Positions 50,080-59,185 of a stretch of DNA of 64,000 nt are shown one piece after another. The notes under the pieces are model-generated. The model saw only the letters and a program-made list of their open reading frames with translations. It was not told where the DNA came from and did no database searches. Origin of the DNA: Acetoanaerobium sticklandii (GTDB taxonomy: Bacteria > Bacillota > Clostridia > Peptostreptococcales > Filifactoraceae). Every line of letters starts with the position of its first letter. Positions within the stretch are counted from its first letter, which is position 1. Location of the stretch: assembly GCF_000196455.1 (NCBI RefSeq), contig NC_014614.1, forward strand, positions 2,641,501 through 2,705,500, in the 5' to 3' direction. The translations under genes and the position numbers were made by a program.

Positions 50080-51363
50080 TTAAAAGAATGAAGCTCTCAT
50101 AATAGTCTGGTCTCTTCTTGGACCTACAGAAATAATCTTAACTGGAACATCTATAAATTCTTCTATTGTTTTAATATATGTCTTTGCATTTTCAGGCAAA
50201 TCTTCATAGGTTTTTACTTCAGTAATATCACCTTTAAACCCTGGCATTTCCTTGTAAACAGGCTTTGCTTTTTCCAAATCTCCTAGGTATGCAGGGAAAT
50301 CCGTAGTAATTTTACCATCTATTTCATAGCCAACGCAGATTTTAAGAGTTTCAAAATCTGAAAGCACGTCAAGTAGCATAAGTGAAATAGCCGTAAATCC
50401 ATTAATCATAGCAGAATATTTAAGCACTACTAAATCAAGCCATCCGCATCTTCTAGCTCTTCCTGTAGTAGTTCCATACTCATGGCCTTTTTCACGAATT
50501 AAATCGCCTGTAGCATCTTCTAGCTCTGTAACAAAAGGTCCTTTTCCAACTCTTGTTGTATACGCTTTTGTTATACCTATAACTTCATTTATAGCTCCAA
50601 AGCCTACTCCACTTCCCACTACAAAGCCACCTACTGTAGGATGAGAAGAAGTAACATAAGGGTAGGTTCCAAAATCAAGGTCTAGCATTGAGCCTTGAGC
50701 TCCCTCAAATAGAACATTTTTATTTGCTTTTAGAGCTTCATTTATAATTTTCTCCGTATTATCCACATATTTCGCTAGTTTTTTAGCGTACTGGTTGTAT
50801 TCATTAAATATTTCATCGTAGCCAAGAGGCTCTGCATTATATATTTTAGTGATAATCTCATTTTTCTTTTCTAGCTCTTGTCTTAATCTATCTGCAAATA
50901 TATCTTCTCTTATAAATTCAAGAGCTCTTATTCCTACGCGCTCAGCTTTATCCATGTAACACGGACCTATGCCTTTTTTTGTAGTTCCGATATCCATAGC
51001 GCCTCTTTTTTCTTCCATTAAGGCATCCATAGTCTTGTGATAAGGTAATATGATATGTGTACGCTCACTGATTCTGATACTTGAAGTATCAATTCCACGA
51101 GCTTCGAATTTTTCTATTTCCTCTAAAAACACTTTAGGATCAAGTACTACACCATTTCCTATGATGTTTATAGCTTTTGGGTTAAGTATACCAGACGGAA
51201 TTAAATGAAGAGCATATTTCTCGTTATCCACAACTACTGTATGTCCAGCATTGTTTCCTCCTTGTGCTCTAACTACAACATCCGCACTTTTAGCTAAATA
51301 ATCTATTATCTTTCCTTTTCCTTCGTCTCCCCACTGAGAACCGATAATGGCTAAACCAGACAT
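50080..51363 (-). CDS. purA: Adenylosuccinate synthetase
   Basis: A 427-aa PurA. GSQWGDEGKGKIIDYLAKSA holds the GDEGKGK GTP loop with the catalytic Asp; then AQGGNNAGHTVVV with the catalytic His, IGTTKKGIGPCYMDKAERVG, FEGAQGSMLDLDFGTYPYVT, TTGRARRCGWLDLVVLKYSA, and ISVGPRRDQTIMR at the end. It joins IMP and aspartate using GTP to make adenylosuccinate, the first step to AMP. It is downstream of the GNAT and dnaB genes by 200 bp. Two perfect DnaA boxes lie in its coding sequence. Confidence 0.97.
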   Translation of the reverse strand: MSGLAIIGSQWGDEGKGKIIDYLAKSADVVVRAQGGNNAGHTVVVDNEKYALHLIPSGILNPKAINIIGNGVVLDPKVFLEEIEKFEARGIDTSSIRISERTHIILPYHKTMDALMEEKRGAMDIGTTKKGIGPCYMDKAERVGIRALEFIREDIFADRLRQELEKKNEIITKIYNAEPLGYDEIFNEYNQYAKKLAKYVDNTEKIINEALKANKNVLFEGAQGSMLDLDFGTYPYVTSSHPTVGGFVVGSGVGFGAINEVIGITKAYTTRVGKGPFVTELEDATGDLIREKGHEYGTTTGRARRCGWLDLVVLKYSAMINGFTAISLMLLDVLSDFETLKICVGYEIDGKITTDFPAYLGDLEKAKPVYKEMPGFKGDITEVKTYEDLPENAKTYIKTIEEFIDVPVKIISVGPRRDQTIMRASFF

Positions 51364-51540
51364 AAGCGCCTCCTACATACTTCGTAATAAGTCGAACTAA
51401 ACAAATAATATTTTACCAAACATTCGTATTTATAGCAACCTTAGTTTTTTGTTAAGACTTGCCAATCGTTCAATTATAGATGAATACTCCTGAGCTTAAT
51501 AAATTTTTATAAATTTCTATTGACGAAATCAAATATATCC

Positions 51541-51585
51541 ACATTATCCACAAATAATTCAAGTTATTCTGTGGATAATGTGGAT
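51541..51585. repeat. 18-bp inverted repeat carrying paired DnaA boxes
   Basis: ATATCCACATTATCCACA (about 51535-51552) and TGTGGATAATGTGGATAT (51570-51587) are exact reverse complements around a 17-base centre. Each arm contains a perfect TTATCCACA DnaA box and a near copy (ATATCCACA/TGTGGATAT). The right arm overlaps the end of the GNAT gene. It could be a DnaA-binding site or a terminator; TTTGATTT follows on the reverse strand. Confidence 0.65.
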
Positions 51586-52157
51586 ATCTGCATTTTATAG
51601 TAGAGAACTTCTAGCTTATTTCCCTTTTTTCTAAAATATTTCTTGATATGTTTAAACTCTTCATCTATAAGAGGATTTACTTTTGGATTCATAAATTCCC
51701 CAAATTGCTGAGCATATTTTTGAAATCCAACTTTCTTATAGGATTTTATAGCTCTTTCATTATAAGCTGCCACCGTGAGTATCATCTTTCTATATCCGAG
51801 TTCTTTGAAATACCATCTTAATAAAGTAGTAACTGCGTCACTGCCATAGCCTTTAGATAGCTCTCCAGGGTCAAACACTATCCCAATCTCAGCTCGTCTA
51901 AATAGCCTGCTTACATTTCTAAGAGACATATATCCAACCATCTGACCTTGCATATCAAAAACACTAAAGCATCGCTTCAAGCCTTTTGTTTTAAGCTCAA
52001 ACCACTGCTGCCTTTCTTCTATATCCATATAGGGGAAATTGTAATCGTAAAAAAGCAAATCGTCATGCAAGGACCAGTGGAGCATTTTTTCCACATCTTC
52101 CTTACGCATTGACCTTACACTTACTTTATTTCCCCATAGTATAATCTTATCATCCAT
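51564..52157 (-). CDS. GNAT acetyltransferase, RimJ/RimL type
   Basis: A 197-aa GNAT protein: VSVRSMRKEDVEKMLHWSLH, GQMVGYMSLRNVSRLFRRAE, IGIVFDPGELSKGYGSDAVT as the acetyl-CoA loop region, and KMILTVAAYNERAIKSYKKV near the end. It resembles enzymes that acetylate N-termini or spermidine; the substrate is unknown. It follows dnaB by nine bases, so it is in the ribosomal/replication operon. Its last codons form one arm of the DnaA-box inverted repeat. Confidence 0.88.
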   Translation of the reverse strand: MDDKIILWGNKVSVRSMRKEDVEKMLHWSLHDDLLFYDYNFPYMDIEERQQWFELKTKGLKRCFSVFDMQGQMVGYMSLRNVSRLFRRAEIGIVFDPGELSKGYGSDAVTTLLRWYFKELGYRKMILTVAAYNERAIKSYKKVGFQKYAQQFGEFMNPKVNPLIDEEFKHIKKYFRKKGNKLEVLYYKMQISTLSTE

Positions 52158-52166
52158 ATTAATGCT

Positions 52167-53492
52167 TTACTCCCTCATGTGGGCTACATTGTGAAATAAC
52201 TGGAACTGTCCAAGCCATGTCAGAGGAACCATACCTGTTTCTCCATGTCTGTGCTTTGCAATAATAACCTCTGCTATGTTTTTTTGGTCTGAATCCTCAT
52301 GATAGTATTCATCTCTGTATAGAAACATCACAAGGTCAGCATCCTGCTCTATTGCTCCTGATTCTCTCAGGTCAGATAGTATAGGTCTATGATCCGAACG
52401 CTGCTCTGGGGCACGCGATAGCTGAGATAGAGCTATTACTGGACATTCTAATTCTTTCGCTAATATTTTTAGTGAACGCGATATCTTCGATATTTCTTGC
52501 TGACGACTTTCTCCTTTTGAATCTGACTCCATAAGCTGAAGGTAATCGATAAGAACCATATCTAGTCCTTTTTCCATTTTAAGCCTTCTGCATTTTGACC
52601 TTAGCTCTACTACGCTTATTCCTGGAGTATCATCTATATAAATATCTGTCTTGGAAAGAACTTCCATTGCAGTTATGACCTTTGGCCATTCTTCCTCATC
52701 CAGATTTCCATTTTTAAGCTTATTTAGCTCAACTCTACTCTCTGCTGCTATCATCCTTTGAATGAGCTGTTCTTTACTCATCTCCATAGAAAATAGAGCT
52801 ACTTTACAGCTATCCTTAAGAGCTGCATTGTGAGCAATATTTAACGCAAAAGCAGTTTTTCCCATAGCTGGTCTAGCTGCAATAAGCACTAAATCGGTTT
52901 TTTGAAGCCCATTGGTTTTTCTGTCTAAATCTATAAAGCCAGTAGTAAGGCCTGTAATACTTCCTTTATTTCTATACAGCTCTTCCAATATTTCGTATGC
53001 GCTTAGCAGCACCTGTGAAATAGCCGCCATGCTCTTTTGACTTTTAGATTGTGATATATCAAATATGCTTTTTTCAGCCTGTTCTAGTAAGTCAGCTACT
53101 TCATCTTCTCCTGCATAGCTTCGCTCCATTATAAAGCCTGATGCTTTTATAAGCTTACGTAGTATGGATTTTTCTTTTACTATTTCTGCATACTTGCTTA
53201 CATGACGAGTAAAGTCAGGAGCAGTAGAAAGCCCAGTAAGATAAGTGATTCCTCCTACCATATCCAGAGATGATCTCTTTTTTAAGCCTTCTGACAAGGT
53301 TATAAGGTCTATAGGCTCGCTTTTTTTGTACAAATCCATCATGCAGTGGAATATCTCTTTGTGAGCATCCTTATAAAAATCATCCTCTTGAAGTACATCA
53401 CTTACTACAAGCATTGCTTCTCTATCAATTAAAACACTTCCAAGAACTGATTGCTCAGCTTGGATGGAATGAGGCGGTAATTTCCCCTCCAT
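52167..53492 (-). CDS. dnaB: Replicative DNA helicase
   Basis: A 441-aa DnaB-family helicase. The N-terminal domain starts PPHSIQAEQSVLGSVLIDRE; the RecA-like motor has LVLIAARPAMGKTAFALNIA (Walker A), VALFSMEMSKEQLIQRMIAA, MVLIDYLQLMES (Walker B), and ESGAIEQDADLVMFLYRDEY. It unwinds the fork ahead of primase and is loaded by the DnaI-like protein at 45575. The order rplI-dnaB is the usual one in Firmicutes. It is 24 bp from rplI. Confidence 0.97.
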   Translation of the reverse strand: MEGKLPPHSIQAEQSVLGSVLIDREAMLVVSDVLQEDDFYKDAHKEIFHCMMDLYKKSEPIDLITLSEGLKKRSSLDMVGGITYLTGLSTAPDFTRHVSKYAEIVKEKSILRKLIKASGFIMERSYAGEDEVADLLEQAEKSIFDISQSKSQKSMAAISQVLLSAYEILEELYRNKGSITGLTTGFIDLDRKTNGLQKTDLVLIAARPAMGKTAFALNIAHNAALKDSCKVALFSMEMSKEQLIQRMIAAESRVELNKLKNGNLDEEEWPKVITAMEVLSKTDIYIDDTPGISVVELRSKCRRLKMEKGLDMVLIDYLQLMESDSKGESRQQEISKISRSLKILAKELECPVIALSQLSRAPEQRSDHRPILSDLRESGAIEQDADLVMFLYRDEYYHEDSDQKNIAEVIIAKHRHGETGMVPLTWLGQFQLFHNVAHMRE

Positions 53493-53516
53493 AAGCCTAC
53501 CTCCTGGATAAGTTGA

Positions 53517-53966
53517 TTAATCCTTTTGCTTTACTTCTACGCGAAACTCAGCAGTAACATTTTGATGAAGCTTAACTGGAACTGTGTGAGACCCAAGCAT
53601 TTTTATGTGATCATCTAATAGGATTTTTCTCTTATCTATATCAATTTTATGTTCCTTATTTAGTCTTTCTGCTATGTCCTTTGATGTAATTGAGCCAAAT
53701 AATTTGCCCCCATCTCCAGCTTTTGAATACATAGTTACAGTTATAGCTTTTAGCTTTTCTGCTAAATCCTTAGCATCTTGCTCTTCTTTTTGTTTTTTTA
53801 AGCTTTCAGCTGTTTTTTGTTGATTCAAATCGTTTATTGAGCTTGCTGTAGCTTCCTTTGCCACTCCTTTTGGAATTAAAAAGTTACGTGCATAGCCATC
53901 GCTTACTTCCTTCATTTCGCCTTTTTTAGCTGTTCCCTTTACGTCCTTTAAAAATATAACTTTCAT
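53517..53966 (-). CDS. rplI: 50S ribosomal protein L9
   Basis: A 149-aa L9: MKVIFLKDVKGTAKKGEMKE, YARNFLIPKGVAKEATASSI, then a long helix and a C-terminal domain (LFGSITSKDIAERLNKEHKI, HTVPVKLHQNVTAEFRVEVK). It binds 23S rRNA at the base of the L1 stalk. Its ATG lies one base from the gdpP stop, so the genes are coupled. Confidence 0.97.
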   Translation of the reverse strand: MKVIFLKDVKGTAKKGEMKEVSDGYARNFLIPKGVAKEATASSINDLNQQKTAESLKKQKEEQDAKDLAEKLKAITVTMYSKAGDGGKLFGSITSKDIAERLNKEHKIDIDKRKILLDDHIKMLGSHTVPVKLHQNVTAEFRVEVKQKD

Positions 53967-55952
53967 CTATTCTTCCTCCTTTAAAAATTCCATTATTAGC
54001 TCTTCTACTTTTTCTACTGCTTCTTCTGTTGATACATCCTTAAGCTGGGCTCCTGCAGTATCTATATGCCCTCCTCCGCCTAGTTTTTCCATCAGCATGT
54101 GAACATTGACATCGGATAGTGACCTAGCACTTATAAATACTAGTCCATCGCTTCTTTTTGCTACTGTAAATGAAGCTTTTACTCCCCTGATGTTGAGCAG
54201 TTCATCTGCTATCTGAGCGGCAATTAAAGATGGGTTTTCAAGGTTTTCAGGACAAGAAGTAATTGCAATGCTTCCTCCCAAAATTTTCGCATTTTTTATT
54301 CCTTCAGCTTTTACTAGGAAACTATCTAAATCTCCTTGAAAAAGCTGCTTAACAGCTATGGTATCCGCTCCAAATTTTCTTAAAAACGCAGCGGCTTCAA
54401 AGGTTCTAACCCCTGTTTTAAAAGTGAAGTTCTTTGTGTCTAGCGTAATTCCCGAAAGCAATGATTCTGCAATCAAGGTATCTATATATGGTCTATCCTT
54501 TACATACTGGATTAGCTCTGTGACCATTTCACTCGCAGAGGATGCATAGGTTTCATGATACACAAGCACAGCTTTATCAATAAACTCGACTCCTCTTCTA
54601 TGATGGTCAATAAGCACTATTCTTTCTGAGATATCAAGTAGTGCAGGATGCTCTGTAAAACTCGGTCTATGAGTATCTACAACAATTAATAGAGTCGAAG
54701 GAGTCATTACCCTAAGAGCTTCTTCTTTTGCCATAAATACACTCTTAAAATTATCGTTTGCTTTTAATCTATCATAAAGCACATCTATAGATGAGTTTGG
54801 ATGGTCTAAAACTATATGGGCTTTTTTACTAAGCATCTTACAAATTCCATACATACCTATAGCCGAGCCCATAGAATCTAGATCTGGGTTATGATGCCCC
54901 ATAATGATTACAGATTCACTCTCATTTATTAAGTCTCTAAGCGCATGAGCAATAATTCTTGCTTTTACTCTAGTTTTCTTTTCTACAGCCTTGGATCTTC
55001 CTCCATAGAAAATAGAGCGCTCATCTCTTCTTATTACCGCTTGGTCTCCACCTCTTCCTAGAGCTAAGTCCAGCGAGGTTATAGAGTTTTTGTAGGTTGA
55101 TGATAAGTCGCTTGCCATAGAAGCTGCCCCTATGCTCAGAGTAAGCGGTAGAGAGTTTCCATGGTCTATCTTTCTAATTTCATCCAAAATAGAAAATTTA
55201 TCAGCTTCTAAATCACCCAATGCTTTTTCATCCATAAATGCCAGATATTTGTCCTTGGTAATTTTTCTAAATGCACCTGAATGCTTATTTGTCCATAGCT
55301 TAATAGTTCGTTCTACCTCTGCCTCTATTATTGGTCTTACATCCTCTGATGCTGAATCCAGAACCTCGTCAAAGCTGTCTACTTGAAGATTTATGATAAC
55401 TGGCTTGACCATTTCATAGGCGGTTTTTAATTCATTGAACTCTGTTACATCAAAGAAATAAAGTGCAAATGATTTCTCATGATTTTCATTTTCTATGATG
55501 TTGTATTTTATATCAAAGATTTTATTTCCAATTTGAGTATGGGTCTGCATATTAGTAGTGTCTGATTTTGTAAAGTTATCGAGCATTATAGAAGGTACTA
55601 CCTCATCGATAGGCTTTTCTATCATATCATTTTGCTTTACTAGCTTACTGAATTTTCCATTATACCAAGTCAGATTTCCAGTATTGTTAAGTATACATAA
55701 AGGAAGTGGAAAATCTATAAGGGTCTGCTTTGCAGTTTTGTCCATATCCATGGATAAGGTTTCTATATACTCCACCCACTGAAGATTTCTCTTTGAAATA
55801 ATCTTGTGGTTATAGTAAATGAGATACAAAAGCAGCAAAAGAGCAGCAGAGCCTATATATAGGTTAAAATACAGTAAAGTAATGCTTAGAATTCCTATAA
55901 TAAGAAGATAGGCTTTTGATTCAGGTATATTTATCTTAAGGCTAGTTTTCAT
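53967..55952 (-). CDS. gdpP: Cyclic di-AMP phosphodiesterase GdpP
   Basis: A 661-aa membrane protein. Two N-terminal helices, a degenerate PAS (DFPLPLCILNNTGNLTWYNG), a degenerate GGDEF (LGRGGDQAVIRRDERSIFYG), then DHH/DHHA1: VIIMGHHNPDLDSMGSAIGM (DHH motifs), LLIVVDTHRPSFTEHP, IVLIDHHRRGVEFI, and the C-terminal LGGGGHIDTAGAQL. It cleaves cyclic di-AMP, which controls osmolyte transport and wall stress. It lies in the rplI-dnaB operon as in many Firmicutes, after yybS. Confidence 0.96.
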   Translation of the reverse strand: MKTSLKINIPESKAYLLIIGILSITLLYFNLYIGSAALLLLLYLIYYNHKIISKRNLQWVEYIETLSMDMDKTAKQTLIDFPLPLCILNNTGNLTWYNGKFSKLVKQNDMIEKPIDEVVPSIMLDNFTKSDTTNMQTHTQIGNKIFDIKYNIIENENHEKSFALYFFDVTEFNELKTAYEMVKPVIINLQVDSFDEVLDSASEDVRPIIEAEVERTIKLWTNKHSGAFRKITKDKYLAFMDEKALGDLEADKFSILDEIRKIDHGNSLPLTLSIGAASMASDLSSTYKNSITSLDLALGRGGDQAVIRRDERSIFYGGRSKAVEKKTRVKARIIAHALRDLINESESVIIMGHHNPDLDSMGSAIGMYGICKMLSKKAHIVLDHPNSSIDVLYDRLKANDNFKSVFMAKEEALRVMTPSTLLIVVDTHRPSFTEHPALLDISERIVLIDHHRRGVEFIDKAVLVYHETYASSASEMVTELIQYVKDRPYIDTLIAESLLSGITLDTKNFTFKTGVRTFEAAAFLRKFGADTIAVKQLFQGDLDSFLVKAEGIKNAKILGGSIAITSCPENLENPSLIAAQIADELLNIRGVKASFTVAKRSDGLVFISARSLSDVNVHMLMEKLGGGGHIDTAGAQLKDVSTEEAVEKVEELIMEFLKEEE

Positions 55953-55967
55953 TACATTCCTCCCAAG

Positions 55968-56924
55968 CTATCTTTTTAATCTTCTAAAATTAAATACAGC
56001 ATCTGCAAATCCTATTATTGATATAAAACTAGATACGGGCAGTAGTACAATCAGCAGAAGAATATAAATAGTCTTTGCACTTTTATTTAGCTTAGCATGT
56101 TTAAAGAAATATCCTATCACTGCTATCCCTTGCAAGAAGAATAAAAGTATAAAAATAGCAGCCATATTTAAAACTAAGGTTTCATAATAAGGATAATTAA
56201 AATATCCAGAAACCAAAGTAAGCAGATAAATAATCAGCACACCAAGAGATATATTCCCTGGCATAGAAAATTCTGTGATGCTCGCCACATGGTTTTTATC
56301 ACCAGTTCTTCGTATTATAAGAGCTGACATATAATAGTTCAAAAACGACATAATGAGCGTAGAGCCAATTATTATAGAAGGGAAAAACAGCTTAACTGAG
56401 CTAAGGATTTCTTCTACATTAGGTTTTTTTACATTCGGAATTTCTTTTATAATCTCATATTGAAGATTGAGAGATTCTCTAAGTATTGCAAGTATGCTGT
56501 CTAAAATATCTATACTGAGAAATAACGAAAGCACTTGCATAAAAACTACTGTAGTAAAGGTCATAGCTAGAAATCCATAAAATACACTCTCAAAAGCAGG
56601 ACGCTTTTCTCTCATAAAAAAGCCTATGCATACCCCTGGAATGAGAAATACTAAAAGAGCAGAAAAAGCAGTTATGGGGTGAATAAAAAATCCTAAAATA
56701 ACTGTCGTTGTAACTGCGCTTAATAATCCATAATACATTTTGTTTCTGTAGGTAGTTATAATTACAGGCACAGATGTAAATAGCGATAGAAACGATAAAA
56801 ACGGCACATAAGTACCTATTAATATGAATATTACTCCTATCACGGTAAGTAATGAGGACTCTATAAGACTTTTCCTATTAAAATCTATATTTTTTTTCTT
56901 TGGTTTTGGTTCTTGCAACAGCAT
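55968..56924 (-). CDS. yybS: DUF2232 (YybS-like) integral membrane protein
   Basis: A 318-aa protein with seven to eight helices and a polar N-terminus (LLQEPKPKKKNIDF). SVPVIITTYRNKMYYGLLSA, GVCIGFFMREKRPAFESVFY, and LGVLIIYLLTLVSGYFNYPY fit DUF2232. It is co-located with gdpP, 15 bp upstream, as in Bacillus (yybS-gdpP-rplI). The function is unclear; such proteins are proposed to act in transport or envelope assembly. Confidence 0.85.
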   Translation of the reverse strand: MLLQEPKPKKKNIDFNRKSLIESSLLTVIGVIFILIGTYVPFLSFLSLFTSVPVIITTYRNKMYYGLLSAVTTTVILGFFIHPITAFSALLVFLIPGVCIGFFMREKRPAFESVFYGFLAMTFTTVVFMQVLSLFLSIDILDSILAILRESLNLQYEIIKEIPNVKKPNVEEILSSVKLFFPSIIIGSTLIMSFLNYYMSALIIRRTGDKNHVASITEFSMPGNISLGVLIIYLLTLVSGYFNYPYYETLVLNMAAIFILLFFLQGIAVIGYFFKHAKLNKSAKTIYILLLIVLLPVSSFISIIGFADAVFNFRRLKR

Positions 56925-57076
56925 CAGCTCCTAAAGTAGTCTATCAAGATATTATACCATAAACCAGATAGAGTAAAAATAGTTCTAAAATCTAGAGGAT
57001 ATATGAGTTGTTAGCTGATGAAATTTTTATCTTTGCGTATAAATCTATTCTTCAAGTCTAATGATTTATTCTGATA

Positions 57077-57712
57077 CTACCTAATAAAGCTCATAGCAAC
57101 CTTTTTCTCTTGGTCTGGCTTCAATTCTTTAGCCTCTTTTGTATCCATTAATTTCATCATATATGCCATGTTTTTACCAAGTATTCTCATAATTTGCATT
57201 CCTTCTTCATCTTGAAGAGCATCACCAGGTTTGCTTCCATGTATTACATTCCAGTAGTTAGATGAAGGAACCATCATCTCAGCATAGTTTAAGTAGTTGT
57301 TAAGCTGGTTAAATGCAGGAACTCCTCCAGAGCGTCTAACTGCAACTACACTTGCTCCCACCTTATGTCTTAACAGGTTTCCATTTGCACTAGACACATA
57401 AAATGCTCTATCTAAAAACGATTTCATAGTACCTGCAACAGCAGAAAAGTATACTGGTGAACCTAGTATTACTCCATCTGCTTCTTTCATTAGCTGAATA
57501 TAGCTGTTTACTTCATCGTCTTTCATTATACACTGCTCATCTTTTGATTTATAGCAAGCACCACATGCCATACATCCTCTTATAGCTTTATTTCCAACAT
57601 GAACGATTTCTACTTCTATCCCTTGGCTTTCAAGTTCATCTGCTACAAGCTTTATAGCATGATAAGTATTACCTTCTTTTTTAGGGCTACCATTAAATGC
57701 TACTACTTTCAT
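57077..57712 (-). CDS. NADPH-dependent FMN reductase / iron-sulfur flavoprotein-like
   Basis: A 211-aa flavodoxin-fold protein: MKVVAFNGSPKKEGNTYHAI with the FMN phosphate loop, IRGCMACGACYKSKDEQCIM (a CxxCxxC-C set typical of iron-sulfur flavoproteins), and GVILGSPVYFSAVAGTMKSF, then FLDRAF. The cysteine spacing may hold a [4Fe-4S] cluster or be structural. AAAGGAGG precedes the ATG. It stands alone between yybS and the rpsR terminator. Confidence 0.88.
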   Translation of the reverse strand: MKVVAFNGSPKKEGNTYHAIKLVADELESQGIEVEIVHVGNKAIRGCMACGACYKSKDEQCIMKDDEVNSYIQLMKEADGVILGSPVYFSAVAGTMKSFLDRAFYVSSANGNLLRHKVGASVVAVRRSGGVPAFNQLNNYLNYAEMMVPSSNYWNVIHGSKPGDALQDEEGMQIMRILGKNMAYMMKLMDTKEAKELKPDQEKKVAMSFIR

Positions 57713-57751
57713 TTTTCTGCCTCCTTTAATAATTAAATTATAATTAGAAAA

Positions 57752-57778
57752 AAACCCAAATCTCTCAGATTTGGGTTT
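57752..57778 (-). terminator. Terminator of the rpsF-ssb-rpsR operon
   Basis: AAACCCAAATCT and AGATTTGGGTTT pair exactly around a three-base loop, and on the reverse strand nine T residues follow. It lies just past the rpsR stop. Confidence 0.92.
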
Positions 57779-57783
57779 GGTAT

Positions 57784-58020
57784 TTAGTCTACAACATATG
57801 GTAAAAGAGCGATATTTCTTGATCTTTTTATAGCTAAAGTAAGTTTTCTTTGAGCTTTAGCTGATGTACCAGTAATTCTTCTTGGAAGAATCTTACCTCT
57901 TTCAGAGATATATTTCTTTAGTAGATTTACATCTTTGTAGTCTATCATATTTATTTTTTTACCCGCGAACGGATCAACTTTTTTTCTTCTTCTTCTTGCA
58001 TTTCCTTTTTGCATAGCCAT
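57784..58020 (-). CDS. rpsR: 30S ribosomal protein S18
   Basis: A 78-aa S18: KKINMIDYKDVNLLKKYISE, RGKILPRRITGTSAKAQRKL, TLAIKRSRNIALLPYV. It pairs with S6 on 16S rRNA in the small-subunit platform. It is the last gene of the rpsF-ssb-rpsR operon. Confidence 0.97.
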   Translation of the reverse strand: MAMQKGNARRRRKKVDPFAGKKINMIDYKDVNLLKKYISERGKILPRRITGTSAKAQRKLTLAIKRSRNIALLPYVVD

Positions 58021-58056
58021 CTTTTTTCCCTCCTTCTTTAAGGTAATAAAACTGGC

Positions 58057-58509
58057 TTAAAATGGTACGTCATCATCATCCAGAGCACGGAATCCATCTG
58101 AATCTAAACCCTCAGGTTCAAAAACATTGTCATTTTGATTGCTAGAAGCACTTCTAAAAGATGAATTACTCGTTCTCTCACTTTTGTCGCCCCATTCCAG
58201 TATCTGAACATTCTCGGCAACAATCTCAGTGATATACCTTTTTTCGCCTTCCTTTGTATCATAGGTTCTATTTTGGATAGAGCCTTTTACAGCAGCTAGT
58301 CTTCCCTTAGCAAGATAGTTGGCACAGTATTCAGCGCTTTTTCCCCATACTACTATGTTAAAAAAGTCTGTCTGTTTTTGACCATCTTTACCAGTAAAAG
58401 CTCTGTCTACCGCAATGGAAAAGGTGGTGAGAGCATTTCCTGTTGAAGGAATGTATCTTAATTCCGGATCCCTTGTGAGTCTTCCTATAAGTATTACACT
58501 GTTCATCAA
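58057..58509 (-). CDS. ssb: Single-stranded DNA-binding protein
   Basis: A 150-aa SSB: MNSVILIGRLTRDPELRYIP, FSIAVDRAFTGKDGQKQTDF, FNIVVWGKSAEYCANYLAKG, RLAAVKGSIQNRTYDTKEGE (OB fold), a short serine/asparagine linker and the acidic tail DDDDVPF that recruits partner proteins. It is in the standard rpsF-ssb-rpsR operon, 25 bp after rpsF and 36 bp before rpsR. Confidence 0.97.
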   Translation of the reverse strand: MMNSVILIGRLTRDPELRYIPSTGNALTTFSIAVDRAFTGKDGQKQTDFFNIVVWGKSAEYCANYLAKGRLAAVKGSIQNRTYDTKEGEKRYITEIVAENVQILEWGDKSERTSNSSFRSASSNQNDNVFEPEGLDSDGFRALDDDDVPF

Positions 58510-58534
58510 TATCCCACCTTACTTTGTATCGTTA

Positions 58535-58822
58535 TTATTTTTCGTCAAGCTTTACGATCATGTGACGAATTGCGTTATCCATAATCTTTAGGTTTCTATC
58601 GATTTCTTTAGGAACTTCAGTAGTTGACTTGAAGTTGATAAGAACATAGTAACCCTCTGTAAGTTTTTCGATTTCATAGGCTAACTTTCTAGTTCCCCAT
58701 GTATCTACTTTTACTACCTCTCCGCTAGACTCGATGATGCCTTTAACTTTGTCAAGGACAGCAGTTTTAGCTTCTTCTTCTAGGTTTGGTCTAAGAACAT
58801 AGATTAATTCATAATTTCTCAT
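58535..58822 (-). CDS. rpsF: 30S ribosomal protein S6
   Basis: A 95-aa S6: MRNYELIYVLRPNLEEEAKT, VDTWGTRKLAYEIEKLTEGY, YVLINFKSTTEVPKEIDRNL. It forms a dimer with S18. GGGAGG precedes the ATG at a slightly long spacing. The operon leader contains a palindromic hairpin that may be the S6:S18 autoregulatory structure. Confidence 0.97.
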   Translation of the reverse strand: MRNYELIYVLRPNLEEEAKTAVLDKVKGIIESSGEVVKVDTWGTRKLAYEIEKLTEGYYVLINFKSTTEVPKEIDRNLKIMDNAIRHMIVKLDEK

Positions 58823-58839
58823 TACATTTCACCTCCCTT

Positions 58840-58866
58840 TGGACTGTACGGCTCTAACGTTAGAGC
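58840..58866 (-). promoter_or_regulatory. Palindromic hairpin in the rpsF leader, possible S6:S18 site
   Basis: GCTCTAACGTTAGAGC (58851-58866) is a perfect palindrome about 29 bp upstream of rpsF; on the reverse strand it is followed by CGTACAGTCC. The S6:S18 complex represses its own mRNA through a hairpin with a CCG-containing loop in many bacteria. Here a GCCGTACAG sequence is present beside the stem, but I cannot fold it rigorously. Confidence 0.4.
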
Positions 58867-58952
58867 AGAAAGATGAGACAAGTATTAAATCTCATACTAA
58901 TCTATAATATCAGCTTTCATAGCAAAAAGCAATTTTTTTGAACTTAAGCAGA

Positions 58953-59153
58953 TTATTTTTTTGCTTCATCCTTGCTTATATGTTTTTTGAGTCTTCTCTC
59001 AAGCTCAGCTCTTTCTATCCAAAGCTGCTTGTCACACGTGAAACACTTTATGCGAAAATCCATGCCAATACGCATGATTTCAAAGGTGTTACCTCCACAA
59101 GGATGGTTTTTCTTAAGCTCTACAACATCTCCAATTTCAAATTTTATAGGCAT
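58953..59153 (-). CDS. DUF951 protein
   Basis: A 66-aa protein, MPIKFEIGDVVELKKNHPCG then GNTFEIMRIGMDFRIKCFTC and DKQLWIERAELERRLKKHIS. This is the DUF951 signature, with the strictly placed KKxHPCG and CxxC. Family members are small and conserved in Firmicutes near the rpsF operon; they may bind nucleic acid or metal. The neighbours on both sides are on the same strand. Confidence 0.9.
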   Translation of the reverse strand: MPIKFEIGDVVELKKNHPCGGNTFEIMRIGMDFRIKCFTCDKQLWIERAELERRLKKHISKDEAKK

Positions 59154-59185
59154 GAAAATCTTCCTCTCTTTAGATAAAAGGCTAC

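Noticed and set aside
51364..51563. Purine riboswitch before purA
   Set aside because: I could not find the conserved purine-riboswitch core; the gap holds the DnaA-box inverted repeat and AT-rich DNA.
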